Origin: Nocardia sp. CC227C
Lineage (GTDB): Bacteria > Actinomycetota > Actinomycetes > Mycobacteriales > Mycobacteriaceae
DNA: 64,000 nucleotides
Reading direction: 5' to 3'
Assembly: GCF_030767025.1 (NCBI RefSeq)
Contig: NZ_JASITE010000013.1
Span: 62,001 to 126,000 of the forward strand
Positions within the stretch are counted from its first letter, which is position 1; the number at the start of each line of letters is the position of its first letter. The notes under the pieces were generated by a model that was not told the origin of the DNA, ran no database searches, and saw nothing but the letters and a program-made list of their open reading frames with translations. The position numbers were made by a program, and so were the translations under genes. This document shows, one piece after another, positions 55,584-63,803 of this stretch.

Positions 55584-56018
55584 TCAGTCGATGCTGCCAG
55601 GAGGTGCGACCCACACGTGCGGTTGCCGCGTGACGGTAGCGATGTGTTCGAAGTCCGAGTCGTAGTGCACGAGTACGGCACCGTGAAACTCCGCGACAGC
55701 GGCCGTCAGCAGATCAACGATACCGGCGGCACGATGCAATCCGTGCCGGGCCATCAGCAACTGAACCTCGCGCGCGCGGTCCGCGATGGTCTCGTTGATC
55801 GGCAGGTTGACATAGCCGGCTCGGCGGCTGTGTGCGATCTTCTGGACTTCCGCCAGGTTCCGGCCGGAGAATCCGGCCTCCAGATCAACCGTCGCACACG
55901 TTGCGGCGGCCCGGTCCACAATGAGCCCGGAGATGACCTTCCGGACGACTGCGTGACGAGTCCGCGCGGCCGCCGAAGTATCGATCAGATGCAGTCGCAA
56001 CGGGGTGGTTTCACTCAA
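55584..56018 (-). CDS. vapC: VapC-type PIN-domain toxin
   Basis: 144 residues. PIN domain with acidic residues in 'LHLIDTSAAAR', 'TCATVDLEAGF' and 'AAGIVDLLTAAVAEFHGA' and the final 'HYDSDFEHIA'. A ribonuclease toxin. Start overlaps the vapB stop by four bases. A shortened, frameshifted copy of its 3' end lies at 58119-58198. Confidence 0.9.
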   Translation of the reverse strand: MSETTPLRLHLIDTSAAARTRHAVVRKVISGLIVDRAAATCATVDLEAGFSGRNLAEVQKIAHSRRAGYVNLPINETIADRAREVQLLMARHGLHRAAGIVDLLTAAVAEFHGAVLVHYDSDFEHIATVTRQPHVWVAPPGSID

Positions 56019-56233
56019 CGGCGAGCCTGACGCATGACCTCGGGGTCCCCGATATCGGGGCCGACTCCCAAGCCGAACGGGTCGTTCAAGACTTGCTCGA
56101 TGCGTCTCCGGCGCTCCGCGACGAACTCCAGCGCGGCATTGACCGTATCTTTTTTGGTCGTGGTGCCGAGTTCCTTGGCAGCCAGCGCCAGGGCCTCGTC
56201 ATTCAGGTCGATCATGGTTTTCATATAGCTCAT
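56015..56233 (-). CDS. vapB: VapB-type antitoxin
   Basis: 72 residues from ATG 56233 (ATG 56224 gives MKTMIDLNDEAL). Ribbon-helix-helix N-terminus 'MIDLNDEALALAAKELGTTT' with 'KKDTVNAALEFVAERRRRIE', then a flexible acidic tail that would wrap VapC. Overlaps vapC and, at its start, the stop of the upstream resolvase-like gene. Confidence 0.9.
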   Translation of the reverse strand: MSYMKTMIDLNDEALALAAKELGTTTKKDTVNAALEFVAERRRRIEQVLNDPFGLGVGPDIGDPEVMRQARR

Positions 56234-56823
56234 GATATATCTCCGGACATCTTGCTATCAATACTCCTGTTGTAGCATTCGATGCCGACCTCCGCCCGGA
56301 TGGGCCGAACTCCTCTCCGAGACGACGGGCAGGACTCGTCCGCGGCGGCGGGCGGCACGCCCGGGGTCATCGCGCCTCGCACGTAGGTCACCTCCGGGTC
56401 GACAGTGATCACGTCGAGCTGTTCGACCAGCCCCACCGGCACCCGTCCGCCCTCGAAGTGCTCGGGGCCGGGGACGATGACGGCCGCGGCGTCCAAGCGG
56501 GTGGCCTGTGCCTTCAACCGGGCCAGTGGCGGCCGCCCGAACTTGGGGTCGTAGACGATCATGTCCGCGAAGTCGTAGCCGAGACGGCTCGCGAGTTCTC
56601 GTATCCGGCTCTGATCCCGGAGCCGGGCCGGGCCGGACACATCGGTCCGCAGATAGCCTATGGCCGTTGGCTTGTCACGCATTCCGCTCCCTCGCTCTGT
56701 CGCTTCGGCGCTGTAGAACTCCAGGTACACGCCCGGACCGGCGACGCATGTCCGGGCGTCGTCGCAATCGCGGAGTTCGAGCACGCCGCCGGGGAACTCC
56801 CACAGCCTGGTGCGCGTGGTCAT
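56230..56823 (-). CDS. Resolvase-like protein lacking the catalytic serine (cassette 2), extended tail
   Basis: 197 residues. Residues ~1-150 are the paralogue of the protein at 37017-37481: 'LWEFPGGVLELRDCDD', 'AIGYLRTDVSGPARLRDQ', 'LGYDFADMIVYDPKFGRPPL', 'DAAAVIVPGPEHFEGGRVP'. The paralogue ends there; this one runs on for ~43 unrelated residues into vapB, as if its original stop had been lost at a junction near 56370. Again Asp stands at the Ser position. Divergent from the DUF5753 gene at 56997. Confidence 0.78.
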   Translation of the reverse strand: MTTRTRLWEFPGGVLELRDCDDARTCVAGPGVYLEFYSAEATERGSGMRDKPTAIGYLRTDVSGPARLRDQSRIRELASRLGYDFADMIVYDPKFGRPPLARLKAQATRLDAAAVIVPGPEHFEGGRVPVGLVEQLDVITVDPEVTYVRGAMTPGVPPAAADESCPSSRRGVRPIRAEVGIECYNRSIDSKMSGDIS

Positions 56824-56996
56824 CTGTCACCCCTGTCCGCTGGTAGTCGTGTGCGCAAGCACAACCAATGCCGGGGGCTTCCGAAAGTGAAAATAGGGAA
56901 TCCGAATAACTCTCCCGAATTCGCAGCACGGCAACCGATCCACCTGCGACGATCAATCCGATACGGGACCACGGGCCGATCCGGAACGGGACTGAC
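56824..56996. other. Divergent intergenic region of cassette 2
   Basis: 173 bases between the resolvase-like and DUF5753 genes, presumed divergent promoters; AT-richer around 56885-56915 (AGTGAAAATAGGGAATCC). Layout mirrors cassette 1. Confidence 0.5.
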
Positions 56997-57824
56997 ATGT
57001 TGGAAGGCGACAGCAGTATCACCCGACGTCAGCTGGGCAGGTATCTCAGGGACGCGCGGGAATCGGTGGGGATGACACTCGAGGACGCCGCGAAGCTCAT
57101 GGAATGGGGCAAGAGCAGCTTGCAGCGCATCGAGAAGGGGATGAACCAGAAGATCCGGATACGCGATCTCGACGGGTTGATCGAGATCTACGCGATCGAC
57201 GACGACCGAGCGGCCGGGCTGCGGGGGCTGGCGCAGCAGGCAGCGGAAAAGAGCTGGTGGCACGAGTTCGGCGATGTCATTCCAGCCAATTTCAACGTCT
57301 ACATCGGACTCGAATCAGCCGCGCAGTCGTTGACGAGCTACCAACCAGATCTGGTGCCCGGGCTACTGCAGACCACCGACTACGCACGCGTCCTGGCCCG
57401 GAACGCCTATCCGAACGATACCGAGCACGACATCGCAGGCCGCGTGCGACTGAAGATGGGGCGGCAACGGAAGATCACCCGACACACGAAGCCCGCCTTC
57501 CTGCACGTCGTGTTGGCAGAGACAGTGTTGCGCCGTGTGATCGGCGGACCTGCGGTCATGGCTGCTCAGCTGCGCCATCTCGCCGACGCCAGTAGTCGTC
57601 CCAACATCACTGTTCGGCTTCTGCCGCTGTCGGCAGGCTGCCCTACCGGTGAGCAGGTAGGCCCCTTCATCATCCTGGAGTTCGGCACAGACAGTCGTGG
57701 CGCACCGGAAGAGCCGACCATCGTCTATTCCGAAGGCTTTACGAGCGACATGTACAGCGAGAAGCTGAGTATCGTCGAGCGGTACACGCACGCGTGGCAG
57801 AGCCTCCAGCGCTTCGCTGGATGA
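56997..57824 (+). CDS. Helix-turn-helix regulator with DUF5753 domain (cassette 2)
   Basis: 275 residues. 'RYLRDARESVGMTLEDAAKL' and 'EWGKSSLQRIEKGMNQKIRI' form the helix-turn-helix; DUF5753 follows ('YQPDLVPGLLQTTDYARVLA', 'KPAFLHVVLAETVLRRVIGG', 'FIILEFGTDSRGAPEEPTIV'). Same architecture as 35125-35961 though clearly diverged. Paired with the DUF397 gene 46 bases downstream, the classical Scr1-type arrangement. Confidence 0.92.
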   Translation: MLEGDSSITRRQLGRYLRDARESVGMTLEDAAKLMEWGKSSLQRIEKGMNQKIRIRDLDGLIEIYAIDDDRAAGLRGLAQQAAEKSWWHEFGDVIPANFNVYIGLESAAQSLTSYQPDLVPGLLQTTDYARVLARNAYPNDTEHDIAGRVRLKMGRQRKITRHTKPAFLHVVLAETVLRRVIGGPAVMAAQLRHLADASSRPNITVRLLPLSAGCPTGEQVGPFIILEFGTDSRGAPEEPTIVYSEGFTSDMYSEKLSIVERYTHAWQSLQRFAG

Positions 57825-57870
57825 GAGCATCACCAGATCACTGCTGCGGGATAAAGCAAGGGAGTACCAG

Positions 57871-58081
57871 CGTGAACGATGATCTGTCCCAGGCCAAGTG
57901 GATCAAGAGCAGCCGCAGCGGGGGTGGCAAGGAATGCGTGGAGGTCGCGTTCCTCGGCGGAAACGCGGTCGGAGTCCGGGACTCCAAGAACCCGTCCGGC
58001 CCGGCACTGATCTTCGGCGCGGCCGAGTGGGACGCCTTCACGGCGGGCATCGCCACAGGCGAGTTCAGCCGGCCGAAGTAG
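57871..58081 (+). CDS. DUF397-domain protein
   Basis: 69 residues from GTG 57871 (AGGGAG upstream). 'AKWIKSSRSGGGKECVEVAF', 'NAVGVRDSKNPSGPALIFG' and 'WDAFTAGIATGEF' are a full DUF397 domain, the small partner (often called toxin- or effector-like) of DUF5753 regulators. Cassette 1 has DUF6879 plus a 109-residue protein instead. Confidence 0.92.
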
Positions 58082-58118
58082 CGCACGAAGCATTCCACCA
58101 CCGCTGTCGACCGATTCC

Positions 58119-58198
58119 GTCGATATTCCCGGATGTCTCGCCCACACGTGCGGTCGCCGGGTGCCGGTGGGCGAGCACGGCATCGTGGAACTCAGCCA
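58119..58198 (-). pseudogene. Relic of the vapC 3' end
   Basis: CCACACGTGCGGT and CACGG-A-CGTG-AACTC are shared with vapC (55588-55697) in the same order and orientation; about 27 bases are missing in between and the frame is broken. Translated pieces read 'AEFHDAVLAH' and, in another frame, 'TRRPHVWARHPGI', matching VapC 'AEFHGAVLVH' and 'TRQPHVWVAPPG'. Confidence 0.8.
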
Positions 58199-58199
58199 T

Positions 58200-58808
58200 T
58201 CATCGGCTGCCGAGTCCCATCCGAATGGGCCGTTCTCCCAACCCCGAAAGGTGTACCGCGAGGATGCGCTCGAGTTGGCGAATACTGCCGGCGGTACCGG
58301 CGGGCAGGTGCATACGCGCACCGGCGTAGCGGTCGAAGAGGATGCCTTCGAGGACGGCGATGAAGTCGGCGGCGTCGGATTCCGGAGTGCGGGAGCCGAA
58401 GGCGGCGAACAGCTCGCGAGCCTTGTCGAGGGAGAACAGCGATGCGGTCAATCGGGACCGCAGTTCCGCGTCACCCATGAGATCCACGAGCAGCGCGTGC
58501 CGCACGATCAGGTGGTCACGGCGGTGAGCCAACAGGCGATCGAGCCAGCGGGCGATGTTCGCGGTGGTGACCTGATCGTTCAGGTCGCGCCGCATCGAGG
58601 CGAAGTCGTCGCGGGAGCGGGTGTGGATGCGATCGACGACGGCCTCGATGAGGGCGCGTTTGGTGCGGAAGTAATAGGACGTGGAGCCCGCGGGTAGGTC
58701 CAGCGCGGTATCCAGGGCGCGGTGGGTCAGCGCTCGCAGCCCCCGGGTGGCGATGAGTTCGATGGCGGAGTCCACGATGCGGGTGCGGCGGTCGAGCACT
58801 GTGGACAT
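58200..58808 (-). CDS. TetR-family transcriptional regulator
   Basis: 202 residues from ATG 58808 (AAGG five bases upstream; GTG 58814 too close). 'RIVDSAIELIATRGLRALTH', 'RALDTALDLPAGSTSYYFRT' is the TetR DNA-binding domain; the C-terminus resembles the TetR_C_6/AcrR-like group. Divergent from the ATPase gene with two palindromic operators between. Confidence 0.9.
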   Translation of the reverse strand: MSTVLDRRTRIVDSAIELIATRGLRALTHRALDTALDLPAGSTSYYFRTKRALIEAVVDRIHTRSRDDFASMRRDLNDQVTTANIARWLDRLLAHRRDHLIVRHALLVDLMGDAELRSRLTASLFSLDKARELFAAFGSRTPESDAADFIAVLEGILFDRYAGARMHLPAGTAGSIRQLERILAVHLSGLGERPIRMGLGSR

Positions 58809-58840
58809 GGTCACCTTTCCGCGCGAGCCCTCTCGCGACC

Positions 58841-58876
58841 CTCTACAACTATAGAGGGAACTCTACAAATGTAGAG
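58841..58876. promoter_or_regulatory. Paired TetR operators
   Basis: CTCTACAACTATAGAG (58841-58856) and CTCTACAAATGTAGAG (58861-58876) are 20 bases apart start to start. Both have inverted CTCTA/TAGAG ends, and the second has 7-base perfect arms. They lie between the TetR and ATPase genes. Confidence 0.85.
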
Positions 58877-58891
58877 GCAAGGGAGGGCGGG

Positions 58892-59839
58892 ATGGGTGTC
58901 GACGCAGTGGCCCTGGACGCGGATCAACTGGTCGCGGCACGGCGGTTGGCGGAGCTCGACGGGCGGCTCGGGCGGCGGTGGCGGCGGGCGCGCGGGGTGT
59001 ACCTGCACGGGCGGCCGGGGCGGGGGAAGACCATGCTCATGGACCACTTCCTCGCCGGGCCGCACTCGGATCGCAAGCGCCGCTTTCACTTCCACGGGTT
59101 CTTCGCGCAGTTGCATCGGGCCGTGCACGAGACCGGTTCCATCGGCGGGGCGGTGGACGCGCTGCTGGACGGTGCCGAACTGGTGTGCTTCGACGAATTC
59201 CACGTGCACGATCCCGGTGATGCCACCCTGGTCGCGCGGCTGCTCGACACCTTGTTCGCGCGGCGCATCACGCTGGTGGTGACCTCGAACTACGCGCCGG
59301 AGCGGCTGCTGCCCCATCCGCTGTTCCACCGGCTGTTCGTCCCGACCATCGAGCGCATCCGCGAGAACCTCGACGTGGTGCCGGTGGACGGTCCTCGGGA
59401 CTACCGCACCGCGGGCGGGCGGGGCGGGGGCTTCGCGGCCGGGGCGTACGTCGTCGACGACTGCGGTGTGCACGGCGACGTGACGGTACCCATCGGTCAT
59501 CGTCTGTTGCGTGCACGGCGGGCCGAATCCGGGTCGCTGACCGTCGATTTCGCGGAGCTGTGTGGAATTCCGGTGTCGGCGGCGGACTTTCTGGAACTCG
59601 CCGGGAAGTTTCGCCGTTGGACGCTCTGCGAGGTACCCGCGCTCGGCACGGTCGATCCGGAATGGGTCATGCGGTTCGCGCATCTGGTCGATGTGCTCTA
59701 CGACGCCGATCTGGAGCTGTGGGTGTACGCCCGGGTTGCCCGGAGCCACCTGGGGCGGGATGTGGCCGGGGTGCCGGACCTCGGGCGGGCGCTCAGTCGG
59801 CTCAGCACCCTTCGATTTCACGCTGGCGACCAGCATTGA
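58892..59839 (+). CDS. zapE: AFG1/ZapE-family ATPase
   Basis: 315 residues, GGGAGGG upstream. Walker A 'YLHGRPGRGKTMLMDHF', Walker B 'LVCFDEFHVHDPGDATLVAR' followed by 'TLFARRITLVVTSNYAPERL', the AFG1/ZapE signature. In proteobacteria ZapE associates with the division ring; in actinomycetes the role is not settled. Unusually it faces a dedicated TetR gene with two operators. Confidence 0.88.
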   Translation: MGVDAVALDADQLVAARRLAELDGRLGRRWRRARGVYLHGRPGRGKTMLMDHFLAGPHSDRKRRFHFHGFFAQLHRAVHETGSIGGAVDALLDGAELVCFDEFHVHDPGDATLVARLLDTLFARRITLVVTSNYAPERLLPHPLFHRLFVPTIERIRENLDVVPVDGPRDYRTAGGRGGGFAAGAYVVDDCGVHGDVTVPIGHRLLRARRAESGSLTVDFAELCGIPVSAADFLELAGKFRRWTLCEVPALGTVDPEWVMRFAHLVDVLYDADLELWVYARVARSHLGRDVAGVPDLGRALSRLSTLRFHAGDQH

Positions 59840-59989
59840 TCATGTGCGCGAAGCGAGTCTGACGGCCGAGTGAACTCGCCGACCGGACCGACGTTCGGGG
59901 TTCATGTCCCGTCCATACCTACGGGGGCTGACGTTGCGGGCGGCTTCTTACGGTGCTTGCAGGAGGCAGCACCGACCGGAGGGGACCCG

Positions 59990-61192
59990 ATGCGAATCCT
60001 GAAAAAGGCCCGGGAGTCGATTCCCGAGCCCCTACCCCTCGCAGACCAGCGCGAAGACCGACTGCGGGTGCTGGTCGTCGCCGAATCCTTCCTGCCACAG
60101 GTCAACGGTGTCACCAACTCGGTGCGCCGGGTGCTCGACCATCTCGCCGCCGAGGGCCACCAGGCCGAACTGCTCGCCCCCACCGGCCCGCGCAGCTACG
60201 CCGGATTCCCGGTGCGCGTGGCGCGCGGCGCGCGGCTGCCGTTCTACCGCGACTTCCGCATCGGCCTGGAGACGCGTCGCCGCCTGCGCCGCATCATGGC
60301 GTCCTTTCGACCCGACGTCGTGCACATCGCCTCCCCCGCCACCCTCGGCTATCAGGCCGCGGTGGTCGCCGCCGAACGCGACGTGCCCTCGGTCGCCATC
60401 TACCAAACCGATCTGGTGGGCTTCGCGCAGCGCTACGACCTGCCCGGCGGCGTGCGCGCCATGACCGAGCTGACCCGCCGCATCCACCTGCGGGTGGACC
60501 GCACACTGGCCCCGTCCACCGCAAGCCTGCGCCAGCTCGAGCTCATGGGCGTGCCCGGCCTGGCGCGCTGGCCGCGCGGCGTGGACCTGGAGCAGTTCGA
60601 CCCGTCGCGCCGCTCCCGAGAGCTGCGCGAACGCCTGGCCCCCCGTGGCGAAGCCCTGGTCGGCTATATCGGCCGCCTCGCCCCCGAGAAGGAACTGGAA
60701 CTGCTCGCGCACCTGCGGCGGCTGCCGAATGTCCGGCTGGTCGTGGTCGGCGGCGGCCCGGAGGAGGCGCGGCTGCGAAAACTGTTGCCGCACGCCGCCT
60801 TCCTCGGTGTCCTGCACGGCGAGGAGCTGGCCGCCGCGTACGCCTCCCTCGATGTCTTCGTGCACACCGGCCGACACGAAACCTATTGCCAGGCAGCGCA
60901 GGAGGCTCTCGCCTCCGGTGTGCCCGTGGTCGCACCGGCCGCGGGCGGCCCCGTCGACGTGGTCGAGCCCGGCACCGGATTCCTCTATCCCCCGGGCGAT
61001 GCCGACGCCATGGTCGGCTTCGTCGAGCAGCTCGTGAACGATCCCGCGCTGCGCCACCGGACCGCTGCCGCCGCCCAGCAGAGCGTGCGGAACCGCTCCT
61101 GGGCAGCGGTCAACCACCTGCTCGTCAGCTACTACCGCGAGGTCATCGCCGAGCGACGTGGCGACGAGCGGCTCACCAAGGAGGCCTGCTGA
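59990..61192 (+). CDS. GT4 alpha-mannosyltransferase (MgtA/PimB-like)
   Basis: 400 residues from ATG 59990 (GGAGGGGA upstream). GT-B fold: 'VLVVAESFLPQVNGVTNSVR', 'RPDVVHIASPATLGYQAAVV', 'AIYQTDLVGFAQRYDLPGG', and the donor site 'HTGRHETYCQAAQEALASGV' (E-x7-E motif). Closest in pattern to the actinobacterial GDP-mannose-dependent enzyme MgtA, which mannosylates glucuronosyl-diacylglycerol. The next gene would supply UDP-glucuronate, which fits that role. Confidence 0.85.
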   Translation: MRILKKARESIPEPLPLADQREDRLRVLVVAESFLPQVNGVTNSVRRVLDHLAAEGHQAELLAPTGPRSYAGFPVRVARGARLPFYRDFRIGLETRRRLRRIMASFRPDVVHIASPATLGYQAAVVAAERDVPSVAIYQTDLVGFAQRYDLPGGVRAMTELTRRIHLRVDRTLAPSTASLRQLELMGVPGLARWPRGVDLEQFDPSRRSRELRERLAPRGEALVGYIGRLAPEKELELLAHLRRLPNVRLVVVGGGPEEARLRKLLPHAAFLGVLHGEELAAAYASLDVFVHTGRHETYCQAAQEALASGVPVVAPAAGGPVDVVEPGTGFLYPPGDADAMVGFVEQLVNDPALRHRTAAAAQQSVRNRSWAAVNHLLVSYYREVIAERRGDERLTKEAC

Positions 61193-62556
61193 TGTTGCGC
61201 ATATCCGTCATCGGCACGGGATATCTCGGCGCGACCCATGCCGCGGGCATGGCCGAACTCGGATTCGACGTCCTGGGCGTCGACAACAATGCCGCCAAGG
61301 CCGCCGCACTGGCGGCCGGGCGGGTGCCCTTCCACGAGCCGGGCCTGCCGGACCTGCTGAGCAAGCACGTCGACCAGGGCCGACTGAGCTTCGGCACCTC
61401 ACCGGCCGAGGCCGCGAGCTTCGCCGATGTGCACTTCCTGTGCGTCGGAACCCCCGAAAGCCCCACGGGCGCGGCGGATCTCACGCAGCTGTACGCGGCG
61501 ATCGAAGGTCTGGTGCCGCACCTGACCCGCAACTGCCTGATCGTGGGCAAGTCCACGGTCCCGGTGGGCACCGCCGAGGCCCTCGCCGCGCGCATCGACG
61601 AGCTCGCACCGCGCGGCATCGCCGTGGAACTGGCCTGGAATCCCGAGTTCCTGCGCGAGGGCCACGCCGTCTACGACACCCTGCACCCGAATCGCCTGGT
61701 CTTCGGTGTCAACACGCCGGACGCGGAATGGGCGCTGCGGCAGGTGTACGCCGCCGCCATCGCCGAGGGCGCGCCGGTGGTGGTCACCAACCTGCCGACC
61801 GCGGAGCTGGTCAAGGTCTCGGCCAATGCCTTTCTCGCCACGAAGATCTCCTTCATCAACGCCATGGCGGAGCTGTGCGAGATCACCGGCGCGGATGTGA
61901 ACCTGCTGGCCGACGCGCTCGGCCACGACGACCGCATCGGCCGCAAATTCCTGGGCGCGGGTCTGGGTTACGGCGGCGGCTGCCTGCCCAAGGATGTGCG
62001 CGCGCTCATCGCCCGCGCCGGGGAACTGGGCGTGCCGGAGTCGGTGCGCTTCCTCGACAGCGTCGACGCCATCAACCTGCGCCGCCGCGAGCGCGTGGTG
62101 CTGGAGACCCTGGAGGCGCTGGGCGGCGACCGCCCCACCGGCCGGGTGGCCGTGCTGGGTGCGGCGTTCAAACCGCTCTCCGACGATGTGCGCGATTCCC
62201 CGGCCCTGGATGTGGCCGTGCGGCTGCACCACGCCGGAATCGAGGTCACCGTCTACGATCCGGAGGCCAACCGGTCCGCCAGCCGGATCGCTCCGCAGCT
62301 GCGGTACGCGCCGAACGCGACCGCCGCGGTGCTCGGCGCGGATGTGGTGCTGCATCTGACCGAATGGCGCGAATTCCGCGACCTCGATCCGGTGCTGCTG
62401 AGCTCGGTGGCGCGCCGCCGGGTGCTCATCGACGCCCGCAACGCCCTCGATCCCGAACCCTGGCTGACCGCGGGCTGGGACTTCCGGGCGCTGGGCCGAC
62501 TGGTGGCGCGGCGGGCGGATGCCGGGCAGGTCGATCCGCTGCTGGAATCGGCCTGA
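61192..62556 (+). CDS. UDP-glucose/GDP-mannose 6-dehydrogenase
   Basis: 454 residues, overlapping the glycosyltransferase stop by one base. Full family: NAD motif 'ISVIGTGYLGATHAAGMAEL', 'LVGVxTPE'-like 'LCVGTPESPTGAADL', 'NPEFLREGHAVYDTLHPNR', catalytic Cys264 in GYGGGCLPKDVRAL, and the C-terminal 'AFKPLSDDVRDSPALDVAVR'. Oxidises a nucleotide sugar twice, probably UDP-glucose to UDP-glucuronate. Confidence 0.92.
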   Translation: MLRISVIGTGYLGATHAAGMAELGFDVLGVDNNAAKAAALAAGRVPFHEPGLPDLLSKHVDQGRLSFGTSPAEAASFADVHFLCVGTPESPTGAADLTQLYAAIEGLVPHLTRNCLIVGKSTVPVGTAEALAARIDELAPRGIAVELAWNPEFLREGHAVYDTLHPNRLVFGVNTPDAEWALRQVYAAAIAEGAPVVVTNLPTAELVKVSANAFLATKISFINAMAELCEITGADVNLLADALGHDDRIGRKFLGAGLGYGGGCLPKDVRALIARAGELGVPESVRFLDSVDAINLRRRERVVLETLEALGGDRPTGRVAVLGAAFKPLSDDVRDSPALDVAVRLHHAGIEVTVYDPEANRSASRIAPQLRYAPNATAAVLGADVVLHLTEWREFRDLDPVLLSSVARRRVLIDARNALDPEPWLTAGWDFRALGRLVARRADAGQVDPLLESA

Positions 62557-62797
62557 GCGGAGGCGGTTCCGACGGCCGCCGGGCGATATCGGCGGGTTCG
62601 CCGACTATTCGAACTTCGAGATAACCCGTTTCAGATCGACGCTGCGGATCCCGCAGGCATTGTGCGAGTTCACAAGCGAATCCGCACTGATCTGGGGACT
62701 TCGCGAGAACCGGTGACCTATGCGGTGACCGTGGGTAATCCGTGTTCGCCATTTCCCGCCCGACGGACCGCTTGGCATGTAACTATGACCCTGTTTT
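62557..62797. other. Intergenic region before the DUF4129 gene
   Basis: 241 bases. TAACTATGAC near 62780 could be a -10. Nothing else recognised. Confidence 0.4.
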
Positions 62798-63763
62798 GTG
62801 CAGGACTCAGGTTGGCTGGGGGTGCTCGTGACCGGGGTGCGAGCGGTGGCATCGCGCGCGATCGGACTGATCGCGCTCCTGGTGCTGGCCGTGCTCGCCC
62901 TGCGCGGCCACATCCCCGGCACCGGCGGGCCGCGCGCACCGCACACACCCCCGGTGGTGGCGGTGGCCCTGATGCCGGTCCTGCTGCTGGTCTCGGTGGT
63001 GATCCTGCTCGCGGGCGTCATCAACAGCCAGCATCGGCTGCCCCTGGCCATGCCGGAACCCGATCGGGACTCCGGCCGTGAACAGTGGCGGCTGAGCCGC
63101 CTCGGACTGCTGATCCTGATCGGGCTGGCCGCCCTCGCCCTGCTGCTCACCGCGGCGGTCTCGGTGCTCTTGGTCGGCCCCGCCCGTGACGAACCGGCCG
63201 AGAACCGCACGGCCCCGGCCACCTCGGAAACCGCCACCGCGGTACCGGATACGGCACCGTCGGACCCCGTCACCGCACCCCGGCTCTCCGGCGCCGCGCT
63301 CATGCTGGTGGGAGCCGGAGCGGTAGCGCTGGTGGCGGTGGCCATGGTCGGCCTGGTGGTGGTCGCGGTGGGCTCCCGGCGCAGGCCGATGGCGCACACC
63401 ACGCCGCCCACGCCGGAGGCGGCCCGCGACATGGTCTCGCTGGCCAAGGTGGCGGAAATGGGCCTGGCGGCCATGATCGCGCCGGGCCAGGATCCGCGCA
63501 CCGCCATCATCGCCTGCTACGTGGCCATGGAACGGGGTCTGGCGCAGGCGCGCGAGGTGGCCCCGCTGGCCTCGGACACCCCGTCCGAGGTGCTGGCGCG
63601 GGCCTTCGAACGCGGCGTGCTGCACGACGCGTCCGCGCGGGAGCTGGTGGCGCTGTTCGAGGAGGCCCGCTTCAGCCCGCATTCGATGTTGGAGTGGCAG
63701 CGGATGCGGGCCGAGCAGCTGCTGCGTATCGTATTGCAGGATCTGCAGGGGCAGAGAGTATGA
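62798..63763 (+). CDS. Membrane protein with C-terminal DUF4129 domain
   Basis: 321 residues from GTG 62798 (a GTG at 62828 would fit a Gly-rich ribosome site). Four membrane segments: 'AIGLIALLVLAVLALRGHIP', 'VVAVALMPVLLLVSVVILLA', 'GLLILIGLAALALLLTAAVS' and 'ALMLVGAGAVALVAVAMVGL'. A cytoplasmic DUF4129 part follows: 'PRTAIIACYVAMERGLAQAR', 'TPSEVLARAFERGVLHDASA', 'LVALFEEARFSPHSM'. DUF4129 is found at the end of TgpA-type transglutaminase-like proteins and in MoxR/DUF58 operons; the next gene starts 41 bases on. Confidence 0.82.
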   Translation: MQDSGWLGVLVTGVRAVASRAIGLIALLVLAVLALRGHIPGTGGPRAPHTPPVVAVALMPVLLLVSVVILLAGVINSQHRLPLAMPEPDRDSGREQWRLSRLGLLILIGLAALALLLTAAVSVLLVGPARDEPAENRTAPATSETATAVPDTAPSDPVTAPRLSGAALMLVGAGAVALVAVAMVGLVVVAVGSRRRPMAHTTPPTPEAARDMVSLAKVAEMGLAAMIAPGQDPRTAIIACYVAMERGLAQAREVAPLASDTPSEVLARAFERGVLHDASARELVALFEEARFSPHSMLEWQRMRAEQLLRIVLQDLQGQRV

Positions 63764-63803
63764 AATTTATTGCTGCACAACAGGTCTGGATGGGGGTCCG
63801 GAC

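Noticed and set aside
54123-56030. 635-residue plus-strand frame
   Set aside because: Runs out of frame through the MaoC hydratase and antisense to vapC; Arg/Pro-rich.
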